Shown here: positions 47,532-57,312 of the stretch, one piece after another
Layout of the letters: every line of letters begins with the position of its first letter
Position numbering within the stretch: the first letter of the stretch is position 1
Source of the DNA: Clarkia xantiana subsp. parviflora
Lineage: Eukaryota; Streptophyta; Magnoliopsida; Myrtales; Onagraceae
DNA: 64,000 nt
Assembly (NCBI GenBank): GCA_036873135.1
Contig: JAPTYO010000005.1
Span: forward strand, 14,052,166-14,116,165
Direction: 5' to 3'
Program-made: the position numbers and the translations under genes
Notes under the pieces: model-generated
Told to the model about the DNA's origin: nothing
Databases searched by the model: none
What the model saw: only the letters and a program-made list of their open reading frames with translations

Positions 47532-47549
47532 TGGCGCCGTCTGCGGATC
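47532..47549 (+). other. Primer binding site of element E
   Basis: TGGCGCCGTCTGCGGATC begins 2 nt after the LTR. The TGGCGCCGT core pairs with the 3' end of tRNA-Asp. Only 18 nt separate it from the gag start codon. Confidence 0.8.
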
Positions 47550-47567
47550 ACCCACAGAACCAACAAC

Positions 47568-50500
47568 ATGGCAAGCAACGAGCAGCCACCGCCGACTAAG
47601 ACGAAGAGAAGAGGACCAGGACGTCCAAGGAAAACTCCGGCTCCGGAGACAAGTATGAGATCTCCTCCGCAGAGAAACCCCCCGCAGAGCCAAGGCGAGG
47701 CCTCAGTCGCCTCGTCTATGCCGGCAAGAAGCGTACACTCTCGGAGTAACGCGCAAGGGGGCACACAGCAAACCAACGCTCCTCCAGGCTTCGCCCACCA
47801 AACCTTCAACACGCAGGAGCAACCATACGGAATGCCAAACGCTGGAGCATACAACCAAGCACCAGGGGCACAGACTGCGCCTACAGTCACCCCGGAAATG
47901 ATGGCAGCACTCGAACAGCTGCTTCATCTAAGAGAGGCACTGCGCAACCAAGGATACGGGGCGCCACCACCCCCTCCCGCGCAACAAGCAAGTATGCCCC
48001 CGCCACCAAGGCAGGTGCCTCCAATGAACACACCTCAGCAGAGAGGCCCTACAATCTCAAAAACCCCGACCTTTCACGGGAATGCACAGCAAAACAGGCA
48101 GTTCCCCCAACAAGGGACAAGACAGGAGCTCTCACACTCCCAAGCACCCTACCAAGCAGGGCCATTCAATGAAGGAGCCTGGAGGCAGCCGTCTCAAACA
48201 TTCCAGGGATATCAAGGTGGATATTCTCAGTACAACCCGACGCAGGCGCAATTTCCCCAACAAGGCGCAAGCATGGGACAAGATGCATATCAAGATGCAT
48301 ACCCCACAAATCAGGGTAACCCAGTCACCGGGTTGACGGAGGAGATGCTTGAAAAGCTGATCGAAAAGAAGATAAAGCAAAGGAAGATGAGAGGGATGAA
48401 CACATTGGTGGACACCACATCCCACCCTTTCACTGACGAGCTGGTGTACAGTCGCGTCCCAGACGCACTGTATAATCTAAGACCAGAAAAGTACCGAGGC
48501 AAGGGAGATCCAATAGAGCATGTGCAGCAGCATGAAGTAATGCTTTTGGGAAGGACAGACAACCCTCACCACATAGCCATGACGTTCCCCCAAACGTTAG
48601 GCGGACCAGCCGCACACTGGCTCTTCTCCCTGCCAAATAAAAGCATAGACTCGTGGCAGTCCCTCAAAGAAAAGTTCATCCAACGTTACATGGGAGAACG
48701 TTCGATTATCAAAGGATCAAATGCCTTGGATGACGTCAAGCAAGAGTGGAATGAGTCCCTCGCAAGCTACTACATCCGATTCAATCAAAACATCTCGGAA
48801 ATCCAAACGAACATCGCAGAGACAGAAATCATCCATGCCTTTGTCAGAAACCTGGGTAGGCACGGGTACGATTTAGGCCAAAAGCTTTCTACAAGACCTG
48901 CGGAAACAATGGAAGAACTCGTGGCAAGAGTTAAAGAGTACATCGATGCTGAGCATTACAAGATGACAGCACGGGACAAGTGGGGTAAGCCCGGCAAAAA
49001 GAAAGATGAAAGCAAGCCAGGCCCCCCGAAGCAGAACCAAACCCCCCAACAAAAACAATGGACTCCGCCCCAGAAGAGAACATTCAACATTGAAGAAGAC
49101 AAGAATCCAGATGTCAACACCATCGAGCTGATCCCTTTGAATGCTCCCCTGAGCGTCATACTGAAAGAAATGAAAGAGCAAAACCTCTGGAGAGAGCCAT
49201 TCGGTTTCAGAAAGGGTCAGCTAGGGAAGGAGCAAGACAAGTGGTGTGAAAGCCACGAAGTCAACGGCCATGAAACAGACGACTGTAGAAGCCTTAAGTT
49301 CCAAATCAATCGAATCATACAAGAAGGCGGACTTAAGCACTACGTCGACCAGGGGGGAAAGATCGAAAAGGTGAAAAGAAAATTCACGCCAAAGGAGAAA
49401 GGAAAAGAGAAGACCACTGACAACCCTCCTCCTAAAAAGAGGGGAGTCATTAATGTCATTCATGGTGGTCCAGCTGCAGGAGGACAAGTCTCCAACACAA
49501 GAGATGTGTACGCTGCGCAGGCAAGCACACTCCCCAAGTATGGGAAAAGAAAGAAACCAGAAGAGGAGGACCTCGTGATAGGATTCTCGAGAAAAGACAT
49601 GGCACACATCGTCTACCCACATGATGACGCGTTAGTAATAACGATGGAAATCAACGGTTTCGATGTCAAAAGAATTCTAGTCGACGGAGGAAGCTCGTCA
49701 GACATCCTCCATATCAACGTCCTCGAACAGCTGGGAATGAAAAGAGAGGACCTGAAGCCGGGAAATTTCCCGTTAGTAAGCTTTGCTGGAGCTGCTACAT
49801 ACCCACTGGGAATGATCACCCTTCCCACTGTGATAGGAGAGGGATGGAACGCAATGAAAGTCGACATCACTTTCGTGATCGTCGAAAGCCTTGGCGCTTA
49901 CAACGGAATTCTCGGAAGAACAACGATAAACCCCTACGAGATGGTGCCTTCAACGGCACATCAAAAGCTGAAATACCGCTTAAGGGGAGGAATTGGTGAA
50001 GTCTTGGGCGATCAGACAACAGCACGAAAATGCTATGTCAACGCCCTAAGATGCAAGAACCGCCTGGACATTGCAGTCATTGAAAGGGGACAGTGTTCCA
50101 AATCTGAAGTCGAAAGGCGATTTGACGAGATGATGAGCAAAGGAGAAAGACTCCCAACACTTCAAACCCCAATGCTCCCAAGCATATGGGACATCAAACA
50201 AGGAGAGTCAGAATCCATCCAAAACTACTTCAAGCGATTCGCTATTAACGCAACTTCAAGTTTTGCAGACAAGTCAGCCGTGATCAATGCCTTTTTCCTG
50301 AACATGAACTCCCCCACATTTCTCCTATTTGGACGAACACAAGGGTGGAGAACAACCAAGTCTATGGCTGACTTAAAAGAGAAGATGGAGACAGCAATCG
50401 AAGTCGCAAACGAGCTGGGGTGGTCCAGCCCACCTGCAGAACACGAGGAGGTGCGCGAACACAAGCGTGCAAGACAAGACTTGAACAACAACCAAGATGG

Positions 50501-50756
50501 AGAATATACATCTCTAAACATAGAGGTGGAAGAGTTGTTCAAGACCATCCTAAAGGATGTTTTACCTCCTCCAAGCGAGATCCGAATTGCCTTCCTTGGG
50601 AAGAATCCAGAAATGTGGTGCCACTATCACAACAAATGGGGTCACAGCACGAATGGCTGCCCCTCTCTTCGCAGCAAAATTGAGGAACTGATCAAACAAG
50701 GAGCTCTGCGCTCCTACATTGCATGCAGGAAGCCAGCTTTATCAAACCGTCACTAA
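47568..50756 (+). CDS. Gag-protease-gag polyprotein of non-autonomous element E, 1062 aa, intact
   Basis: This is a single open frame. Residues 1-30 are basic with an AT-hook-like RRGPGRPRK, and 30-270 are Pro/Gln-rich. About 285-465 is the retrotransposon gag core (PEKYRGKGDPIEHVQQHE, WQSLKEKFIQRYMGERS). A zinc-knuckle-like CX2HX4HX4C motif (WCESHEVNGHETDDC) lies at about 560. The aspartic protease has active site LVDGGSSSD near 704 and ILGRTTINP near 787. Where RT should follow there is instead a second gag-like segment (about 845-960, QGESESIQNYFKRFAIN, then LKEKMETAIEVANEL) and a second CX2HX4HX4C knuckle (WCHYHNKWGHSTNGC, near 1018). No RT, RNase H or integrase exists before the 3' LTR. 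The protein could form particles but would depend on enzymes supplied in trans. Confidence 0.92.
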   Translation: MASNEQPPPTKTKRRGPGRPRKTPAPETSMRSPPQRNPPQSQGEASVASSMPARSVHSRSNAQGGTQQTNAPPGFAHQTFNTQEQPYGMPNAGAYNQAPGAQTAPTVTPEMMAALEQLLHLREALRNQGYGAPPPPPAQQASMPPPPRQVPPMNTPQQRGPTISKTPTFHGNAQQNRQFPQQGTRQELSHSQAPYQAGPFNEGAWRQPSQTFQGYQGGYSQYNPTQAQFPQQGASMGQDAYQDAYPTNQGNPVTGLTEEMLEKLIEKKIKQRKMRGMNTLVDTTSHPFTDELVYSRVPDALYNLRPEKYRGKGDPIEHVQQHEVMLLGRTDNPHHIAMTFPQTLGGPAAHWLFSLPNKSIDSWQSLKEKFIQRYMGERSIIKGSNALDDVKQEWNESLASYYIRFNQNISEIQTNIAETEIIHAFVRNLGRHGYDLGQKLSTRPAETMEELVARVKEYIDAEHYKMTARDKWGKPGKKKDESKPGPPKQNQTPQQKQWTPPQKRTFNIEEDKNPDVNTIELIPLNAPLSVILKEMKEQNLWREPFGFRKGQLGKEQDKWCESHEVNGHETDDCRSLKFQINRIIQEGGLKHYVDQGGKIEKVKRKFTPKEKGKEKTTDNPPPKKRGVINVIHGGPAAGGQVSNTRDVYAAQASTLPKYGKRKKPEEEDLVIGFSRKDMAHIVYPHDDALVITMEINGFDVKRILVDGGSSSDILHINVLEQLGMKREDLKPGNFPLVSFAGAATYPLGMITLPTVIGEGWNAMKVDITFVIVESLGAYNGILGRTTINPYEMVPSTAHQKLKYRLRGGIGEVLGDQTTARKCYVNALRCKNRLDIAVIERGQCSKSEVERRFDEMMSKGERLPTLQTPMLPSIWDIKQGESESIQNYFKRFAINATSSFADKSAVINAFFLNMNSPTFLLFGRTQGWRTTKSMADLKEKMETAIEVANELGWSSPPAEHEEVREHKRARQDLNNNQDGEYTSLNIEVEELFKTILKDVLPPPSEIRIAFLGKNPEMWCHYHNKWGHSTNGCPSLRSKIEELIKQGALRSYIACRKPALSNRH

Positions 50757-51115
50757 GGGAATAACCCTTCCCTTATGACATGCACATACTCTATCTTTAC
50801 TTTTCAAATGCTGAGTAGAACGTTTAGGATGGGAGATCAGTTGACTCCATCCATGCACATCCCTTGTAAATAAACAAGAAGACTAATGAAGTTCACTCCT
50901 TGCGTAGGAAAAATCACTATGTAATGGCAAGCTACCCCGGTCCAATACCAGGAACAAGCCACATACATCACCAACAAAGGCCCTAACCCTATACGAAAGG
51001 GCAACCAACAAGAAAAGCCATCAAAAAGATATCAAAGCAAGACTAAGCGAGGCTCATCACGACAAACCAAAACAAAGGACGTTTGACGCATACAAGGAGT
51101 TGAAGTATCCTCACC
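50757..51115 (+). other. Spacer after gag in element E
   Basis: Untranslated element sequence between the gag stop and the tandem array. I see no remnant of RT or integrase here, so polymerase loss was complete in this lineage. Confidence 0.6.
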
Positions 51116-51960
51116 AAGGATGTGAACGTACTAATCTATTCACATCCTTGCAAAAGTCGGGGGACAAGCGGATCATTGGAAATCCTCCCTCGCAAACAAA
51201 TGCAAGTGTCGGACGTACTAATCTATCCGCACTTCGCCATAATACAAGGATGTGAACGTACTAATCTATTCACATCCTTGCAAAAAGTCGGGGGACAAGC
51301 GGATCATCGGAAATCCTCCCTCGCAAACAAATGCAAGTGTCGGACGTACTAATCTATCCACACTTCGCCATAATACAAGGATGTGAACGTACTAATCTAT
51401 TCACATCCTTGCAAAAAGTCGGGGGATAAGCGGATCATTGGGAATCCTCCCTCGCAAACAAATGCAAGTGTCGGACGTACTAATCTATCCACACTTCGCT
51501 ATAATACAAGGATGTGAACGTACTAATCTATTCACATCCTTGCAAAAAGTCGGGGGATAAGCGGATCATTGGGAATCCTCCCTCGCAAACAAATGCAAGT
51601 GTCGGACGTACTAATCTATCCACACTTCGCTATAATACAAGGATGTGAACGTACTAATCTATTCACATCCTTGCAAAAAGTCGGGGGATAAGCGGATCAT
51701 TGGGAATCCTCCTTCGCAAACAAATGCAAAGTGTCGGACGTACTAATCTATCCACACTTCGCCATAATACAAGGATGTGAGCGTACTAATCCATTCACAT
51801 CCTTGCAAAAAGTCGGGGGACATACGAATCATTAGGAATCATCCCTCGCAAACAAAGGCAAGGGTCGGACGTACTAATCTATCCACACTTAGCCGCAGCA
51901 TCAAGTATGTGAACATACTAGTCTGTTCACATCCTCATAAAGAACGACAAACACTTCAAC
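51116..51960 (+). repeat. 131-bp tandem array of hairpins (element E)
   Basis: About six units, spaced 130-132 bp (starts at 51116, 51246, 51377, 51508, 51639 and 51771), then a decayed copy. Each unit contains AAGGATGTGAA, a spacer CGTACTAATCTA and the inverted copy TTCACATCCTT, followed by a second GGACGTACTAATCTATCCAC segment. It lies between the gag ORF and the antisense ORF. Confidence 0.92.
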
Positions 51961-52321
51961 GAGGATCATCCTCCTTACAAAGCCACAGGCGACGGTAGTA
52001 CCAACTCATCCACACCCGTCACCAACAAAGATGCAATTTCCTAAGGAAAACCATCGGATTAAGGAAATCAACCATTCAATAGAGCAACACTCTTACAAAA
52101 AGAGAACAAGTCACTGAGACAGCAATAAAGGAAGATGCAAAATAATACTAAGTATTATATCTTTCTAATATCTCATGTCAGGCATATATATATATAATAT
52201 AGCAGGACTCAAAAGTAAAGACATCCAGCCAGCATAAAAGTCAAGCCCAAGATGCACCTCGTCAAAATCTCACCCATGCAAGGGGAGCAACCATATATAC
52301 ACAAGGAAAAACAAAGAAAGA
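51961..52321 (+). other. Spacer between array and antisense ORF in element E
   Basis: Non-coding element DNA; the minus strand here would be the 3' untranslated part of the antisense transcript. A (TA)n tract lies at 52186-52198. Nothing else is seen. Confidence 0.5.
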
Positions 52322-54654
52322 TCAACCTGACCCAACGTCAGGAGCGCCAGAACCAAAGACATCAGTCATAAAAACATCTTGCGTTGGGCCTTTGAAAGCA
52401 CCACGACGATCATCACCAACAGGGACGGACACCTGTCCCGTCAAACCACTCGTTCCACCGCTCGCTCGGATCCCCGCAATAGCCCCAAGGGCATAGCCAG
52501 CATATGGACCAGCACTCTGGAAAGGAAAATCAGGGGCAAGAGAGTATACCCTCCTGAAGTAATCCACAGAGAAGGACTCCATGCGATCATCACGCGCCTT
52601 CTCGAGAAGCTTTGGATAATCAGCTGTAGTAGGAAACTCAATCATTCCAAGCTGATCACCCAGGGCAACGTGAGACTCTTTAGTCTCCCTCAGCGCCACA
52701 ACATGTGCTTCCTCATCAACCTTCTCCTGGCGTAGTAGGGCAAATAGCTCCGCCACCAGCTGAGACGCATAATCCTGACTCCTCTTGAGATCAGCGGAAG
52801 CCTCGGAAGAAGCATCTGAATGCGCACGCGCCTTCTCCCTCAACACAACGACATCCTGAGACAAGTGCTCATGACGATCCTACAGACCCCTCGTCTCCTC
52901 AACAAGCTCAACAACAAAAGAGGAAAGGTTGGTCATCACGGCATTCACCTACAACAACAACACAAACACATCATACACAAAGAAGTTAGACAAACATGAT
53001 AGATCCAACATAAAAGGAAAACAACGTACAGGAGCAAAGCGCGCGAGTGACTCCTCAACACATTTCAACGCAGCCTCAGGATCCCGGGGACACGTCTTGC
53101 GGTCAGCCGGCGGAACAGACCGCTGAACCACACGCACACCAACAGCAGGCGTACGCAAGGAAACATCCTTGGGAAAACGGACAGCGGACTGAGAATACGG
53201 AACCCACTCACTCCCAGACACATCCCGATCAGGCCGGCAAATCAAATCAGACTTGCGAAGAGCCGGAGGAGTAGGGACAACTACACATCAAAAGCAAACA
53301 CATTAGGAGAAGGCAAACCATACTAATACAACAAAAAGTCAACCACAGTTACCTGCCAAGGGAGGCACCTCCTCTGAATGCCCGCTCCCCGACCGGGGGA
53401 CATGCATGGTCGAGTCTGCATACATAGGCCCTTTCCCTTTGTCGCAGGAAGGAGCAAGAGGCATGCCGTCAGATGTCAACCTCCTAGGATCGCTCGGGGA
53501 GCGGACGTCAGCATCATGCTCCCCGACAAGAACAACTCCCCCCGCCGTCGGAAATTCCAAGCCTACAAAGACGACCACAAAGAGACCATTAGCATGTTAG
53601 CATGGGAAAAATCTCAACGAAACATTTAAAAGGCACAAGTCCCATACCCGGGCCAACAGGAAGAGTATCGTCTAGGCCGGGAACAATCTGAGAAGACCCG
53701 CCTGCAACTCCACCCTGTAAACAGGGGCGTCTGTTAAGAAACCAACCTACAAGGAAACAAGAGCAGATGTTACAAAACTTCAAAACATACCAACTCCTCC
53801 CCCGAAGGACGTACGTGAATGCCCGCCGCGAGCAGCTCGACGTCAGAAGCACGATAAAGGGGGCTGTACTCCCCCGCCCTATTCGCCGCATGGATTTTCT
53901 TCAAAGCGACCTTATCTCTATCGGAGAACTCCTGAAATCGTGGAACGGGATCGGCATCCAAAATGTGAGAAGTAGCCCAAGTCGTGCCTGCATCCTTTAC
54001 AAAAAAGTACTGACACTTCCATTTATTCTGGGAAGTGTCCGACCGTTCGCAGAATCGCGCTTCAGTATTCCACCCCGCCCGGCGCAAGCCAAGGGAAGAG
54101 AATCCCTTTTCGGTCATATGAGGCCAACGCAAGCTGAAGGTGCACATCCCAGACTCATCCGCCTTACCCAGGCGGTAGAAGGCTCGAAACAACACTATTG
54201 AGTAGTCCCAGGAATTCAGATGACATTGCACCCGAAAACACGTCCAAGCCCTAAACCCTGGTGGGGTAATAGAGACAGGAGAAATCCTATAATATCGACA
54301 AAGGCGGACCAGATCCTGACAGTAGGGAAACCGCAGCCCTTCTCGAAACTGTGAAAGGTAGACCGCCTCATACTCAGCTGGAGGAACGGTGGGCCGACCA
54401 AATTCAACTCCCTTCACAACATCCCAATGATACGAGACCTCTAGGCCGGGACACCAGCCCTGGGTCGAGACGTAGAGGTCAAACTTGGAACGTGGAAGCT
54501 TGTTGGGAAAAAATATCTGAGTCTTCTCCAATATCACGCGATCTCCCGACGGTCCCAAGAGTACACCACTTCGAGACCCAGAATCGGAATCCATGGTGCT
54601 CTCGTCAACCTCACCCTCAAAGTTATCCGAAACAAAAGGATGAGACTTACTCAT
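52322..54654 (-). CDS. Antisense ORF of element E (gypsy-type 'putative transposase' domain plus coiled coil), five exons
   Basis: The minus-strand exons are 54654-53791, 53714-53648, 53562-53353, 53280-53030 and 52948-52322. They total 2019 nt (673 codons); all introns are GT-AG and every phase matches. It starts MSKSHPFVSDNFEGEVDEST, has the plant gypsy-type domain (GLRFPYCQDLVRLCRYYRIS, then FYRLGKADESGM), a variable Pro/Ser/Gly-rich middle and a C-terminal coiled coil (LREKARAHSDASSEASADLK). It ends in a Gly/Pro-rich tail. One in-frame TAG (52882-52880, CTG-TAG-GAT, most likely from CAG) would cut the coiled coil unless read through or edited. Function is unknown; such antisense ORFs are reported in Tat elements. 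The domain order matches element A. Confidence 0.8.
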
Positions 54655-56536
54655 TATGCGAAGAAGTGGAAACCGTTTCCTATCAAGAATACTCTAAATA
54701 TCAGAGTCGGGCGCCTGCAAGCCCGTCAACCAAGCCCTGCAAAAACCATACACCAACTCAATCAAAAACCAAGGCAACATATCAACCACACTCATCAAAG
54801 TCCTTTGCAAGGACATTCAACCCAACGGACCAACCGTCCGCATACAAACAGCTAGGGACCCCCCCGCTCGGGAGTCAAAAATCCTTACGCTCATCAAAGG
54901 CCTAGGCCAATTACTAATCAAATTTTCATACATTTATGCAATGAAACACAGGTATTCAAGCGCTCTACAAAGCGACAAGTTCAAGAGCTAAAGAAATCAA
55001 AGGCATACAAAGTTGGTTATAATTACCAAAATGCCATCCGACCACCTTTTGATCAAATTTCATCCTTAAAATGGCTCAAGGCTCCGGGGGCACATACAAG
55101 CAGCTCAAACACACTCAAGCAAGCCCGTTACATGCCACAGAGGGACTTACCCCTCCCCGAACAACCCGAAGAACACTCGGGTCAACTAAGCCACTAATGA
55201 AGGCAAACTACCAAGCATTCACCTAAGCTCCGGGGGCATGGCTATCCACTCACAAACAATCAAGAGGGCTTTATCACAATAGGGGACATCATTTCAAGTC
55301 ACCCGTATCAAGATACAAGGGGTCAAGCTTTTCGCTCGAAAAACTCCGATTTCGAACCTCCGCGATTCCACCTCGGTTGGTCGGAACCTAGGGACCTCTT
55401 CACAAAGGGAGTTCGCTATCCTTAACTCTATCTATCTACACTTAGAGCTTAGCCAAAAGCAAATTTTGAAAATCAAGCCAAAGTTTCACTTAGGCATTTC
55501 ATCAAACACCTACCATGCACCTTATTGAAATTCAAATGTGCAGCCCTATAGGCCTAATTAACTTCAAGAAAAGGGAGTGGAGGACGTTACCAATCGATGC
55601 TCGACAAAAAGGACTCGAAACCGGATCGAATCGAGCTAAAAAAACAACCCGCAAGAGATGCAGCCGCCGCCCGCTGCAGCCGCCGGACCCGCCGCTGCCG
55701 CCGCCGCCTCGCCGCCGCCGCGCCGCCGCCGCGCCGCCCTGACCTCGCCGGTGGTGCTCCTGGTGGTGGCCGGCCGAAATGTGGTCTCACTAACACCCTA
55801 GAGTGAATTCCTAAAATCCCTACCTTAGCTCCTCCAAAACTCTCACCACAACCAATTCAAAAGTTGATAGTTTTATAAACTATCATGGAGGAGGGGGACT
55901 ACACAACATGGTAAGTACCATACATCAAGGAGGTACATTCCTATCCCCCATTCATTTTTTAAATTGTTGATGGCTTGGGTTTTAACTATCAAATGACTTG
56001 GATAAATTTAACTAAGTCATTTCAAATGTCCTCAACTTTTTGAAAACGTTGTGTTTATGATTTTTCGTATTAGGGCCGTTGCATGTGATTTTCCAAAATC
56101 CGGCCCTATTGCATTTACCCAAAACCGTCGTCTCGCCGTCAAGACGGCCGTCTCGGACGACGGGCTCCCGGAAACTATCGCACTGCATGAAAAACATTTT
56201 GTCAAGACTTGCATGATTTATTATCATGTTGATACATTTAGTCGTGGCATGAACGTTCCGTATTCATTTATTCATCGTACAAGCCCGAAAGATTTCGTGT
56301 GCGCTCGCACCTTAATTCTCCAAACGATCACATTTATCATATTACTCGTAGTCCGTTGTGCTACTAACCCTTTGTGCAGTTACCAAGCGTGATCATCTCA
56401 AAAACTAAGGCAAGGAACTCGTCCGAGCCGCGCGCATCCACCCTTGGTAGGTCAAAACTTGAGGTGAGCAGACGACCCGAATCACGCGTATACCCTATCT
56501 TAGAATAGAGTTAAACAAAGGTCAAGCCATTATTTA
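54655..56536 (-). other. Antisense leader/promoter region of element E
   Basis: On the minus strand: TATAAA inside a perfect palindrome (GATAGTTTTATAAACTATC, 55865-55883), then a leader and a GC-rich block (55640-55775) with CGGCCGGCCACCACCAGGAG and (CGGCGG)n. About 1 kb of non-coding DNA follows before the antisense ATG at 54654. This suggests a non-coding first exon and a long first intron. 56000-56530 holds nothing that I recognise. Confidence 0.5.
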
Positions 56537-56549
56537 ACTCGGGGGCAAG
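56537..56549 (+). other. Polypurine tract of element E
   Basis: AACTCGGGGGCAAG directly precedes the 3' LTR. The same tract precedes LTR B (8030-8043) and LTR D (minus strand). Confidence 0.8.
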
Positions 56550-57307
56550 TGATGGACATACACGTGATTCGGGCTCGGTTTTAAATTATCCAGACTTCAT
56601 ACACGCACGAGACCCACCACAAAACCCAATTTCAAGCTAACCGGGGGAAACCGGGCAAGTTTCGAACTTGCCCGGCATCCCCGGGGGGCTTACCCGGGAT
56701 TCCGGGTAAGTTCAACACCCGGGGGATGTCGCGCACACCCCCCATTTTATCTCGGACGTATACGGAGACCCGATTTTTAACTAACTCCTATGTGTCCGAG
56801 ACCTATGTTTCAGAGGCGCGCGCGTCCCGTTCATGACAGCCGCCTGAGACGCGCGTCAGAGTCCTTTTCCCAAAGCTCACCCCTGCATCCCGGTTCACAT
56901 TTCCACATTGAACCGGGTCAAAACCGGTTTACGGTCCAAGGTTGCCTATAAATAGCCACCTTGGGGGTAAACATTTTGCATTCATTCAAAAAATCACTTT
57001 GGGCAAGAGTAGGAAAAGCTCTGACCTCTCTCTAGAAAACCCTCTCTTTCTCTCTCTAGAAGTCGACTAATGTTGATCGTCGGAGTGAGCACACCAAGCA
57101 CCCCCCCCTCTCCACAGGGACTGCTTGGTAACGCTCCTTTCGCAGGTGCAGACAGACGACCTTCCAGAGAGCCCAAAGGATTTGCCCTCATTCAGAAGAC
57201 GAAGCTAAGGCCCGCACGCGACTCTAGAAGACAGACTTGGCTCGCACCCGACCCGAAGACCTCGACAAGTTATCCAGCGGACAGCCCGCAATAACTTGGT
57301 CGAAACA
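56550..57307 (+). repeat. 3' LTR of element E (758 bp)
   Basis: It begins TGATGGACATACACGTG, ends GGTCGAAACA and is followed by the target duplication GTTTA (57308-57312). It has one CTTACCCGGGATTCCGGGTA palindrome where the 5' LTR has about seven. Otherwise it differs by about six substitutions and a C-run length, which indicates a young insertion. Confidence 0.93.
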
Positions 57308-57312
57308 GTTTA

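Noticed and set aside
47427..47890. Minus-strand ORFs opposite the gag gene as an antisense gene
   Set aside because: Shadows of the strongly biased gag frame. They have no splice or promoter support, unlike the antisense ORF at 52322-54654.
51116..51960. Regularly spaced repeats that could look like a CRISPR array
   Set aside because: Units are head-to-tail tandem copies of 131 bp without unique spacers, inside a plant retrotransposon.
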